64,000 nucleotides of DNA, from the NCBI GenBank assembly GCA_003864495.1, contig ML133461.1, positions 1,570,468-1,634,467 of the forward strand, in the 5' to 3' direction. The notes beneath the pieces were generated by a model that did not search any database, had not been told where the DNA came from, and saw only the letters and a list, made by a program, of their open reading frames with translations. Position 1 is the first letter of the stretch, and the number at the start of each line of letters is the position of its first letter. The position numbers and the translations under genes are program-made. The DNA comes from Nemopilema nomurai. Taxonomy: Eukaryota > Cnidaria > Scyphozoa > Rhizostomeae > Rhizostomatidae. Positions 1-13,000 of the stretch are shown piece after piece.

Positions 1-1095
1 GATAGGCGAGTATTCAAAGTGGGCGTTCTGTTTCCCAGAAAGATCTCTATGAAATAATCAAGAACAAACACTTCAGGTTGAAACGAAGCTTATATTTGTT
101 CAGCATGAGTCAGAGCGCTGAAAATACCAAATGGCCATTGGTTTGGGAAGGTTCCGAACGATGACCAGAATAGGAAGCTGAAAAACACCTGGCATCATTA
201 GAAGAACGGTTTCTATTTTTATACGAAACCAAGCTTAGAAGTCGGTCAAACAGGATACAGTTGAAAAACTGCGCCTTGGATGCTGTAAGATTTGCTTTTA
301 GATAAAATTTGTTTACACGACTGTTTTGATTTCTAGCACAACTTGACAAAGGCACACCCGAAATAAAGAAAAATGTTCAAAGCTTTAACTTAACCTCCCC
401 TTCTGGTCTGTTTGGCTTTCATTTACACTGAAATTAAAACTGGCAAACTATCAAGTTTCATCCTCCGAATCCCTCTTACTCAGATTAAGACTGCATGAAA
501 ATGCACCAATAGAAGCATAACACAAAACCGCCCAATGCTAGTCAGATTGTAACTGCCCGAAGATACAGCAAGAAAAATATGGCCTAGATTTCGTTGACAC
601 AGAAACCGCCAAATCTAACCACCCTTGCATTGTCACTTGTCTGAAACAGTGACCTCGATTTACAAAATGCTTTGATTGTACCATTATCATTGCTTAGTTA
701 TGCAATTTCACCCCATGAATGGACTGAGCGCCGGAGATTCAGGGCGTATCGCACTGACATGATACCTTATACAATCATACGATACAGCTTTTCGGACTAT
801 TTTGTGAGATATCTCGAAGTCAAATCGGTTATTCAAAGAATTCACTGAAACAGCTGTAAATTCTGTCTAAACTTGTAATCCTTTCTTCAACCTAAACCCA
901 ATCTCTGAAAAAGTAAACTAATTAATGAGGGTCCCTGTACATCGCGTATAATCATTGTCCCTAACCTTCGTGTAAAAGCCATCGTGTCACTAGTACAAAT
1001 AATACAATTTGCAGCGGTAAAACTTTAATTAATTACCTGGAACACAATCCAAGACACAATCGCGTATATATCTGTATTCGAGAAGAGGCCTTTAC
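1..1095. other. No gene recognised; expected to be intron of the PTDSS1-like gene
   Basis: The last exon found ends at 1096 in phase 1, so a further exon is required downstream on the minus strand. No stretch here translated to the expected final transmembrane segments. The 81-codon minus ORF at 110-355 has no recognisable feature. Confidence 0.5.
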
Positions 1096-4000
1096 CATGT
1101 CGAATACAAACAAGGGCTTCAAGGAGAGTCACAAATCTGGAAAAAGAATAACAGTTGAGGACAACTAAAGGGGGAGTCCTACAGACGCCGGTATTAACTT
1201 GATTTATCAGGAATGCTTTAGCAAGGTGTTGCGATGAGCATATATATATACATTAATAATGGTCATACAGATGTCAAAAGTCTTGAAACTGCGATAAAAA
1301 GGCCCATTCTAAATCGGAAATGCAGATTGTAAATTTTCTCGAAAAGTTCACTCTTTTTTACTCTAAGTACAAACTAGGGTAAAAGGCCGGCCTGGGAAGA
1401 CTGAAAAGCAAACTCACTTAATATTATCACAACCGACGTTTCCATTTTTCCGTAGCTTGCTATTTGGCTCATAAGAAAAACTATCTTCAGGAGCAAGAAG
1501 TCTTGTAAAATCATGATAATTCATGCTTCAATACAGATCTCATGAGTACCAATCAGATGCAAAAAAATCTAACCAACCACGATTGGTACTTACACAAAAA
1601 CCCAACATTGTGTTCCGAGGCGCTTCGTTCTTGTGTCTGTCACGTAGATGTAATACTGCCTGTTAAAAGAATCCTTTTCACGCAACACAAAACAAAACAT
1701 CACGTTAAACATACTGCAAATAAACTCCAAAGCAAAAACGAAACAGTGAGACTACCATATTTCTCTCTAGTTTTATCTTTTACAAGCATCAATAAACTTG
1801 GTTTCATTCTCGATCTGGACCGAAAAATTCAGAAAAAAGTCTTTGACATTTATACTTTTCAGTTCTTAGGATGCTGACAGTGAATTATTAGCGACATGTA
1901 TCTGAGCTTGTTTAATTGAGAGCCGATCTTCCTGAACAAAGAGTCTACCTCAAAAAGGGTTATGCAACACAAATTAAGTGCAAGGGCGGTATGCCTGATT
2001 GTCTTCCTACCTCATGACTGGAGCTGTCATCAAGCAGATCAAAATAAGGCGGTACAAATTGACAGGGTGCTTTGTAGGAACCATGAAGATGTGTTTCAGG
2101 AAGAATGTGTTTAGTTCTGATATCTGGAAAATAATGACACTTGAAACAAGCAAATAAACAAATATGCAAATTAAATTGACAGCCCAAAAAGTATGATGCA
2201 TCAAAAACAGGAATCACAACATCTGACTGGATTAAATTATACAAGTCATTGTATGATGCCACATTGCTGTATGGTATGATGCCAACTTTTCTCTATTTAA
2301 AAGTTAATCAGCAGTAAGACCTCCTTGAAGCTTGCATAAACAAATACATAACTTTAAGCATGCTAATAAATTAAAACAAAATGAGATTTCACCTGCCACA
2401 CAATGCAGAGCTGGCAAATTGCAAAGTATCTCATGTAAGTACTTTTTGGATCCATCCATGACACATGTGTCCAACTGAAAATAGGAGAATGGATGTCATT
2501 GGTACACACACTGACAAGACGAGAAAAAAAATTAAACATGGCTAATGTTATTTGATTCAAGCACACATAATAGGACAATGCACATACCTAGCTGGGGTGA
2601 ACTGCATGATGACTCTCTTGAGCTTCTTTGATGTCCCTCGGATGTCCCTAAAAGTAAACTCCTTTACATATACACTCCTCAAGCCTATTTGAAACTCCAC
2701 CCAGTTAAAAATGGCTGCCATAATTGAAGTTTTTTAAGGAATATCACCTTTCTTAAAATTACAAACTTTAATCAACCACATCTTTTCTACAAAAAGTACA
2801 AAATGACCATGAGGCTTACTTGATGCTTTCCCAATAATATTTCCTCATCTCTAACTTGTTGCACAGGAACAAGCCAAAGTGGATGCCTAGGCCATTACAA
2901 ATCAAGATGTCAAGCAAGATGGAGTCCCACCAGCATTCTTTGAAGTTTTCAAGCAGATGGGAGAATGCAATCTGTCAACAAAAACAAAATTAGTCTTAAA
3001 AACTCTCATTTTGCTGTTTGATGAGAGAAAACGAGGGAAGTAATTAAACCAGTCCTCATGTTGCCAATATTTGCATCAGGCTTCATGTAAACTCAACAAT
3101 CTTGGAATTCACACTAAAGGCATTGAGCCATGATGGTAAATAGAAATCGTATATCAAAACTGCAAAATTTGCTAGATCATTATGATAGCTTCACCAATCT
3201 GAGTGACTGTAAAGCAAACTGTACACATGATGCTAAAACCTCACAACTGATGTCTGATGGCATGAAAACAGACATACCCTAGCAGAGAACTACTATTTAC
3301 CATGGCTCGATGCCTTTAAATACTTCCAGTGGGTTTTTTCTCTTTTACATTAAATCATAATTTGTAGAGGTAATAAATGATTTACCTCTGTGACCTCCCA
3401 CATAATGCTCAGGAGCCAAAGAATGCCGGCATGTCTGATCATGATGGCCTTGACAACCCATCCAATGAAATGTGCAATTACAAAGGTGTCAGTTCTATGC
3501 CAAATGAGATCCCACCTTAGTTCACAATCTGCCGCATAAACCTGCACAAATATCCACCATATAATGCATTATTACCTAAATATATATATATATGGCAAAC
3601 ACATAAGAATTGGAAACTAAACTAACATTCCTAGGTAGCAAAATAGGCTCCCAGGGCAACCTGAATGCGATGTATGTAAAGTTATGCTATCCAAAAGGGG
3701 ACCACTTGCCAATCTTTCATTCAATTTTTTTCAGTTAGATTGAATATAAAAAATAGGTTCAAATTTTTTTCTAATTTATAAACAAAGTAGCCCTACAAGT
3801 GATGTGTATCAATACCTAGAATCTTAAAAACCAATCAATAGCATGATTTCAAACAGATGATTTTCTAAAGTTTCCCTACCTCTGTATCTGGACCAAGCCC
3901 TTTTAGTGTTGGGTCCATGAAGAACATCATTTCTCTAACATCTTTGTAACTTTGAAAAAGTACAAATGTCAAGAAAAGAAGATAAAGGATACCAAAACCT

Positions 4001-7000
4001 GGAACAAAGATAATAAATTATTAGCTAACAAAGCAGTAAAATAAGATTTTTCTTAATGGTAGGATTGGTAAGGAACAGGCATAGGATAAAGAGTGAAAGA
4101 GAAGTTTGGGAGCAAAAGATTAACACATGGCAGCAAATGGACAACTAATGCTAGGCATTGCAGCTCTCATCAAGATATATTAAGTGAGTGAAACGTTTGG
4201 AAAAAAAACAAATTTATATCTGACAAGTATATGAAGAAATAGAACAAACCAAGAACAAGCCTCCACACAGCTGGATGTGGCCTGACAAATGGACCTGTGA
4301 AACACAAAATAAAGTAAGAAACGCATTAAAATGTCTAGAAATGATTGCATAAAAGATATATGCTTACCAACGTCCATCCATGAAAGTTTTGAACTATTTA
4401 ATTTATCATTAGAAGTTGATAAAGCTTAGGACCTATCACTAGAATGTTAGTTGCAAACATATCATATATGTATATATACCACTTGATTTTTTATAAAAGT
4501 ATATGAAGTATTTGAATTTACATCATCATAAAAAATCACAGACAGAAAATTGAACTTTATTAGGGAAAACATCAAGCAATTTATCAGAATTTATTTACCA
4601 TTAGGACAGATCAGCAAGCTAAGAAATGCAAAAACAACAACAACAGCAATAATCCCTTGCATAAAATTATCATGTTGATTGGCATCGTAATCCCTACAAA
4701 ATAGAATATAAAAACAAAAATCAATCTGTAATAACTTAAAAGCATTATCATAAGAACACTTCATACAATGAAAATATGTGGCAAGGAAGCTGAAAAGGCA
4801 CAAACATTTTTCCAGGGTGGATTCCATGTGAACCTCACTGCGCTGTGCCAAAAACAGGCAGTTAGTCCAACCATCTTTAAGCCAACAGAAGGTTTTATCT
4901 TAGTTCTATGCAAGTACACCAAGAGAATGGTTAAATCCATGCCGGATGTCTCTAGCATAAGTTATACAAATTCCATCCTTGCATGTATTTTAATTTTTGC
5001 TTGCAAATTCAATTTAGCAATTACAAAAAATTAGCAAAATTTGAAATAAAAGTTAGCTACAAAAAATTAGTAGTCCCAATCCAAATAAAGATACAATAAA
5101 TGAATCAATTATGTAATTTATTCTTCTTACGGTACATCCTTCTAACATAAAATTTGTTGCCAATAGTAGTGCTCATGGAAGGAGAACGCCATCAACAGAC
5201 TAATTTTTTACATTGGTAGGACACACCCCCGGATGTGGGTCCGCAATTTAGAATGCGACATTCGTTTAGACATTCGAGTAGACATTCGCGTTCTCGTTTA
5301 CACATTCGGAGAATTTTGGCTCGGTGTAGCAAAACTAGTCTTGTAATAGAATAACCATTCACAGAAAAGTAAAACCACACTATTGAGCCTTGTTTGAGTT
5401 GCTGTGAAATCTGAGGAAAGTCGCTCGGTTTTCAGAACACACCTCGAATGTGACAGAGGAATCACTTAGGCCCAAAAATAGACATTCGCAAAACTTGACG
5501 CACATTCGAAGCAAAAAGTCTTTCTCCAGAGAAACAACGCAATGTAAGTGAAACCTCTAAAGAAAACATATCGATAAATTATTAAGCCATACTCACCTGA
5601 AATATTTTTTAATTTACCAAACGATTTCCAGAGAAAAAAATCAAAATCGACACACCACTCCGCGTACACATTCGAAGAGAAAAACAGTCCAAAATTCGGC
5701 TTTTTGTACTCGAATAACTTTTACAAATGTGAGCGGAATTGGCTGAAACTTCACAAAACACCTTGCAATAACCTACTACAGATGTTTCTCGAGGTTATTT
5801 GTACCTCTGCATTCTGTGGTAAAGTTGAGAATTTGACCCCCATACTGAAGCCTTATAAAAAGGCAAAAATGTGTCGTTGTACTCGAATAAGTTTTGCAAA
5901 TGTGAGCAGAATTGGCTGAAACTTCACAAAACACCTTGCAATAACCTACTACAGATGTTTCTCGAGGTTATTTGTACCTCTGACATTCTGGGGTAAAGTT
6001 GAGAATTTGACCCCCATACTGAAGCCTTATAAAAAGGCAAAAATGTGTCGTTGTACTCGAATAAGTTTTGCAAATGTGAGCAGAATTGGCTGAAACTTCA
6101 CAAAACATCTTGCATTAACCTACTACAGATGTTTCTCGAGGTTATTTGTACCTCTGACATTCTGGGGTAAAGTTGAGAATTTGACCCCCATACTGAAGCC
6201 TTAAAAAGGCAAAAAGTGTCGTTGTACTCGAATAAGTTTTGCAAATAGGAGTGGAATTGGCTGAAACTTCAAAACATCTTGCAATAACCTACTACAGATG
6301 TTTCTCGAGGTTATTTGTACCTCTGACATTCTGGGGTAAAGTTGAGAATTTGACCCCCATACTGAAGCCTTATAAAAAGGCAAAAATGTGTCGTTGTACT
6401 CGAATAAGTTTTGCAAATGTGAGCAGAATTGGCTGAAACTTCACAAAACACCTTGCAATAACCTACTACAGATGTTTCTCGAGGTTATTTGTACCTCTGA
6501 CATTCTGGGGTAAAGTTGAGAATTTGACCCCCATACTGAAGCCTTATAAAAAGGCAAAAATGTGTCGTTGTACTCGAATAAGTTTTGCAAATAGGAGGGA
6601 ATTGGCTGAAACTTCATAAAACATCTTGCAATAACCTACTACAGATGTTTCTCGAGGTTATTTGTACCTCTGACATTCTGGGGTAAAGTTGAGAATTTGA
6701 CCCCCATACTGAAGCCTTATAAAAAGGCAAAAATGTGTCGTTGTACTCGAATAAGTTTTGCAAATGTGAGCAGAATTGGCTGAAACTTCACAAAACACCT
6801 TGCATAACCTACTACAGATGTTTCTCGAGGTTATTTGTACCTCTGACATTCTGGGGTAAAGTTGAGAATTTGCCCCATACTGAAGCCTTATAAAAAGGCA
6901 AAAATGTGTCGTTGTACTCGAATAAGTTTTGCAAATGTGAGCAGAATTGGCTGAAACTTCACAAAACATCTTGCATTAACCTACTACAGATGTTTCTCGA

Positions 7001-10000
7001 GGTTATTTGTACCTCTGACATTCTGGGGTAAAGTTGAGAATTTGACCCCCATACTGAAGCCTTATAAAAAGGCAAAAATGTGTCGTTGTACTCGAATAAG
7101 TTTTGCAAATGTGAGCAGAATTGGCTGAAACTTCACAAAACACCTTGCAATAACCTACTACAGATGTTTCTCGAGGTTATTTGTACCTCTGACATTCTGG
7201 GGTAAAGTTGAGAATTTGACCCCCATACTGAAGCCTTATAAAAAGGCAAAAATGTGTCGTTGTACTCGAATAAGTTTTGCAAATGTGAGCAATTGGCTGA
7301 AACTTCACAAAACACCTTGCAATAACCTACTACAGATGTTTCTCGAGGTTATTTGTACCTCTGACATTCTGGGGTAAAGTTGAGAATTTGACCCCCATAC
7401 TGAAGCCTTATAAAAAGGCAAAAATGTGTCGTTGTACTCGAATAAGTTTTGCAAATGTGAGCAGAATTGGCTGAAACTTCACAAAACACCTTGCAATAAC
7501 CTACTACAGATGTTTCTCGAGGTTATTTGTACCTCTGACATTCTGGGGTAAAGTTGAGAATTTGACCCCCATACTGAAGCCTTATAAAAAGGCAAAAATG
7601 TGTCGTTGTACTCGAATAAGTTTTGCAAATGTGAGCAGAATTGGCTGAAACTTCACAAAACATCTTGCATTAACCTACTACAGATGTTTCTCGAGGTTAT
7701 TTGTACCTCTGACATTCTGGGGTAAAGTTGAGAATTTGACCCCCATACTGAAGCCTTAAAAAAGGCAAAATGTGTCGTTGTACTCGAATAAGTTTTGCAA
7801 ATGTGAGCAGAATTGGCTGAAACTTCACAAAACACCTTGCAATAACCTACTACAGATGTTTCTCGAGGTTATTTGTACCTCTGACATTCTGGGGTAAAGT
7901 TGAGAATTTGACCCCCATACTGAAGCCTTATAAAAGGCAAAAATGTGTCGTTGTACTCGAATAAGTTTTGCAAATGTGAGCAGAATTGGCTGAAACTTCA
8001 CAAAACACCTTGCAATAACCTACTACAGATGTTTCTCGAGGTTATTTGTACCTCTGACATTCTGGTAAAGTTGAGAATTTGACCCCCATACTGAAGCCTT
8101 ATAAAAAGGCAAAAATGTGTCGTTGTACTCGAATAAGTTTTGCAAATGTGAGCAGAATTGGCTGAAACTTCACAAAACACCTTGCAATAACCTACTACAG
8201 ATGTTTCTCGAGGTTATTTGTACCTCTGACATTCTGGGGTAAAGTTGAGAATTTGACCCCCATACTGAAGCCTTATAAAAAGGCAAAAATGTGTCGTTGT
8301 ACTCGAATAAGTTTTGCAAATGAGCAGAATTGGCTGAAACTTCACAAAACATCTTGCAATAACCTACTACAGATGTTTCTCGAGGTTATTTGTACCTCTG
8401 ACATTCTGGGGTAAAGTTGAGAATTTGACCCCCATACTGAAGCCTTATAAAAAGGCAAAAATGTGTCGTTGTACTCGAATAAGTTTTGCAAATGTGAGCA
8501 GAATTGGCTGAAACTTCACAAAACACCTTGCAATAACCTACTACAGATGTTTCTCGAGGTTATTTGTACCTCTGACATTCTGGGGTAAAGTTGAGAATTT
8601 GACCCCCATACTGAAGCCTTATAAAAAGGCAAAAATGTGTCGTTGTACTCGAATAAGTTTTGCAAATGTGAGCAGAATTGGCTGAAACTTCACAAAACAT
8701 CTTGCAATAACCTACTACAGATGTTTCTCGAGGTTATTTGTACCTCTGACATTCTGGGGTAAAGTTGAGAATTTGACCCCCATACTGAAGCCTTATAAAA
8801 AGGCAAAAATGTGTCGTTGTACTCGAATAAGTTTTGCAAAAGGAGTGGAATTGGCTGAAACTTCACAAAACATCTTGCAATAACCTACTACAGATGTTTC
8901 TCGAGGTTATTTGTACCTCTGACATTCTGGGTAAAGTTGAGAATTTGACCCCCATACTGAAGCCCTATAAAAAGGCAAAACGGCCTCATTGGGCGGAGCC
9001 CCGAAATTTCTTAGGACTCCGCCCTTTTCAATGACAGGAAACATCCTTTTATAAGTAGGAGACGCCCTGCCCTTTCCAATGATTTGAAAACCCTTTTACC
9101 TATGGAAATGACCATGTTTTCAATACCCTGGGTACCAGACCAAGGGCCCTGACAAAATTGTTGAGACAAAATGCAATTTCTGCTTTCTACTTTATGTTGC
9201 CCCTATAATATCGAATCCCCCTTTTCCCCCGAATCAATGGTGCATTTGTTGTTCTTTCATTTCTCCTTCAAAATCATGCATTCAACATTGAATTGGGGGA
9301 GGGGAATGAAAAGATTACACCATAACGAAACACACGTGTTTTCACTTAGGCACTCTTCCTCGCCAACACCTATTCTATACGAGGCTACTAACATGAAATA
9401 CCGTTTACAAAACAATACATGAGTATAGGTTGAAAGTAAACAAAACAGTAAGCAAATATTGCAACTATTATAATGAACAAAAGGTTTTAGAACTTAAGGT
9501 CTAAAAGCTGAATAACCAAGAAAGTTCGCTGAAGTGTCCATTTTTGATAACGTCTACCAAAGCTTTTACTGATGCCCCGCGCTTTGTTAGACTATCAGCT
9601 AACTGTTTATCTGCAGTTATCCAGTTAATGTAATTCACCTCTCCTCTATCCATCATTTGCTTGACTGATGCAATATCGATACGTAGACACTTTTCAGCAA
9701 CAAGCTTTGTTGATAATAAATTTTCATAAAGTGACTTGTTGTCGATATAGCAGTCAATTGGGAGGCACTTGAGACTCTAGACTTCCTTGATAATGATGCA
9801 AGGTAAAGAGCAGTGTCCAAACAATCCACTAACGCTAGAGTCTCTGCAGCTAAGGTACTCTTCACTACTCTGCGGATCCGCTTCGAACACCATACAATAG
9901 GGCAGCATCTCCCATTAGCACCAACAAGTTAAACAATAAATCCTTCTCCACTTGAGACCCCATCAACTAGGTTTGCATAAGATGCATCAGAAAATGCTGC

Positions 10001-13000
10001 TAAACGAAGGTCTTCTGGTTTACCAAGGCAGGGAAAAGTTTTTTTGAAAGGAAAGTGAAAATATAAGCTTTCATTGAAAAGTCTGAACACTATTTGTCCG
10101 TGATCGCAGAGTAGCTTTTCAATTGCTTGTCTACATTAAAGAGTAGCCCGGCTGTCAAAATCCTTTTATTCTCAGAATAAACAGCCTTTATTTTTTATTT
10201 TATGACATTTACTTTTACAAAAAAAGGAGAAATTGCTGCCAGTCTGATTGCTATCAAGTTTATCAAATTTTGCTATTGCCTCCATTTTTGACAAATTTAT
10301 TGGACAGAGACTGCTTACATCAGAAGCCGCTGCATGTGACATCGTTTCATATGCTTGGTCAGGAAAGAGCTTGTCGTTTTCACTCAGCATTTTATCCGAA
10401 AATGGAAAGTAGAGCTCTCGTCTGAAGCATCCCAAATCTGATTCACCACCTGGTCCATTGCATGGGCACATCATTCTGTTTCAGTATGACGGTATTCAAT
10501 AAAAGATATCTTGGAAGAAATATCGGTGTTTTTTAACAATTTCTTCATCAAAAAATTTTGCTTAATCTAAATTGGCAGTTTCTAAAACATAAAGTTCACA
10601 AAGATCTCAACCTCCCCCCCCCCCCCCCAATCGTTTTCTCCTCGAATTTAGACGAATGGTGGGTCCCCCAGTGACACGCCCCCAGTCCCCCCCCCCTGTG
10701 GCGCCGCTACTAGCGGGAATCATGTCTGACAGACGTTTGTAAGTCATTTGTAAGAATCCGCGATGAACTCCAATATTATAACGAAGCCTTTATTAAGTCT
10801 CTATTATTAACATCTATTATTATTAACGTCTCTACTAAGCTTCCCGCGCACTCATTTTATTTAGAAGAAAAATCTATAAAGAAATTTAGCACTACATAAG
10901 CCAACAAACTTTCAGCTCAGAATATTTCGTCTTTGCTAATATTCAATGAAAGAAATTTGATTATATTCGAAATACTCAATTATATTCGAAATATAAACCT
11001 TCAGTAGTAATGACTTAGAAAATTTTCTAAGGTGATGAAAATGTAAACTAGTATCATCAATTGAAATACCCAAATGTAAGCTGACTGAACGGTATATCAG
11101 TTCCACGTGTTGCTAGAAAGTACTAACGAATGAAATCAATTTGTTTATGCTCGTTAATGGGGAAAAAAGAGGAAATGGTAGCCACAATAAAAGTGTGTTT
11201 AATGTGTTTGAAGTAACAACACATTTTTGCCTTTTTATAAGGCATATTGCCTTTACCCCAGAAGGGTACAAACAACCTCGAGAAACATTTGTAGTAAGTT
11301 ATTGCAAGATGTTTTGTGAAGTTTCAGCCAATTCTGCTCACATTTGCAAAACTTATTCGAGTACAACGACACATTTTTGCCTTTTTATAAGGCTTCAGTA
11401 TGGGGGTCAAATTCTCAACTTTACCCCAGAATGTCAGAGGTACAAATAACCTCGAGAAACATCTGTAGTAGGTTATTGCAAGATGTTTTGTGAAGTTTCA
11501 GCCAATTCCACTCCTATTTGCAAACTTATTCGAGTACAACACACTTTTTTGCCTTTTTATAAGGCTTCAGTATGGGGGTCAAATTCTCAACTTTACCCCA
11601 GAATGTCAGAGGTACAAATAACCTCGAGAAACATCTGTAGTAGGTTATTGCAAGATGTTTTGTGAAGTTTCAGCCAATTCCACTCCTATTTGCAAAACTT
11701 ATTCGAGTACAACCACACTTTTTTGCCTTTTTAAGGCTTCAGTATGGGGGTCAAATTCTCAACTTTACCCCAGAATGTCAGAGGTACAAATAACCTCGAG
11801 AAACATCTGTAGTAGGTTATTGCAAGGTGTTTTGTGAAGTTTCAGCCAATTCTGCTCACATTTGCAAAACTTATTCGAGTACAACGACACATTTTTGCCT
11901 TTTTATAAGGCTTCAGTATGGGGGTCAAATTCTCAACTTTACCCCAGAATGTCAGAGGTACAAATAACCTCGCGAAACATCTGTAGTAGGTTAATGCAAG
12001 ATGTTTTGTGAAGTTTCAGCCAATTCTGCTCACATTTGCAAAACTTATTCGAGTACAACGACACATTTTTGCCTTTTTATAAGGCTTCAGTATGGGGGTC
12101 AAATTCTCAACTTTACCACAGAATGCCAGAGGTACAAATAACCTCGAGAAACATCTGTAGTAGGTTATTGCAAGGTGTTTGTGAAGTTTCAGCCAATTCC
12201 GCTCACATTTGCAAAACTTATTCGAGTACAACGACACATTTTTGCCTTTTTATAAGGCTTCAGTATGGGGGTCAAATTCTCAACTTTACCCCAGAATGTC
12301 AGAGGTACAAATAACCTCGAGAAACATCTGTAGTAGGTTAATGCAAGGTGTTTTGTGAAGTTTCAGCCAATTCTGCTCACATTTGCAAAACTTATTCGAG
12401 TACAACGACACATTTTTGCCTTTTATAAGGCTTCAGTATGGGGGTCAAATTCTCAACTTTACCCCAGAATGTCAGAGGTACAAATAACCTCGAGAACATC
12501 TGTAGTAGGTTATTGCAAGGTGTTTTGTGAAGTTTCAGCCAATTCTGCTCACATTTGCAAAACTTATTCGAGTACAACGACACATTTTTGCCTTTTTATA
12601 AGGCTTCAGTATGGGGGTCAAATTCTCAACTTTACCCAGAATGTCAGAGGTACAAATAACCTCGAGAAACATCTGTAGTAGGTTATTGCAAGGTGTTTTG
12701 TGAAGTTTCAGCCAATTCTGCTCACATTTGCAAAACTTATTCGAGTACAACGACACATTTTTGCCTTTTTATAAGGCTTCAGTATGGGGGTCAAATTCTC
12801 AACTTTACCCCAGAATGTCAGAGGTACAAATAACCTCAAGAAACATCTGTAGTAGGTATTGCAAGGTGTTTTGTGAAGTTTCAGCCAATTCCGCTCACAT
12901 TTGTAAAAGTTATTCGAGTACAACGACACATTTTTGCCTTTTTATAAGGCTTCAGTATGGGGGTCAAATTCTCAACTTTACCCCAGAATGTCAGAGGTAC

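Larger units (their letters stand above)
8981..11204. other. Central spacer of the foldback element
   Basis: About 2.2 kb between the two arrays, without an intact gene. It holds a direct pair of GC-rich segments near 8982-9075 (CTCCGCCC and CGCCCTGCCC contexts), a decayed Copia RNase H fragment on the minus strand (about 9480-10110), an unassigned 100-codon minus ORF (10172-10474), and C-rich tracts around 10613-10705 that resemble ends of other DNA transposons. It appears to be a patchwork of older insertions carried by the foldback arms. Confidence 0.7.

Noticed and set aside
5466..5669. 67-codon ORF present identically in both foldback ends as a transposon protein
   Set aside because: Both copies lie in the inverted repeats and must be identical if the arms are; no transposase or DNA-binding motif is visible.
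5706..8980. Regular repeats suggestive of a CRISPR array
   Set aside because: The whole 173-bp unit is repeated with no unique spacers, the array is mirrored on the other side of the spacer, and the genome is that of an animal.
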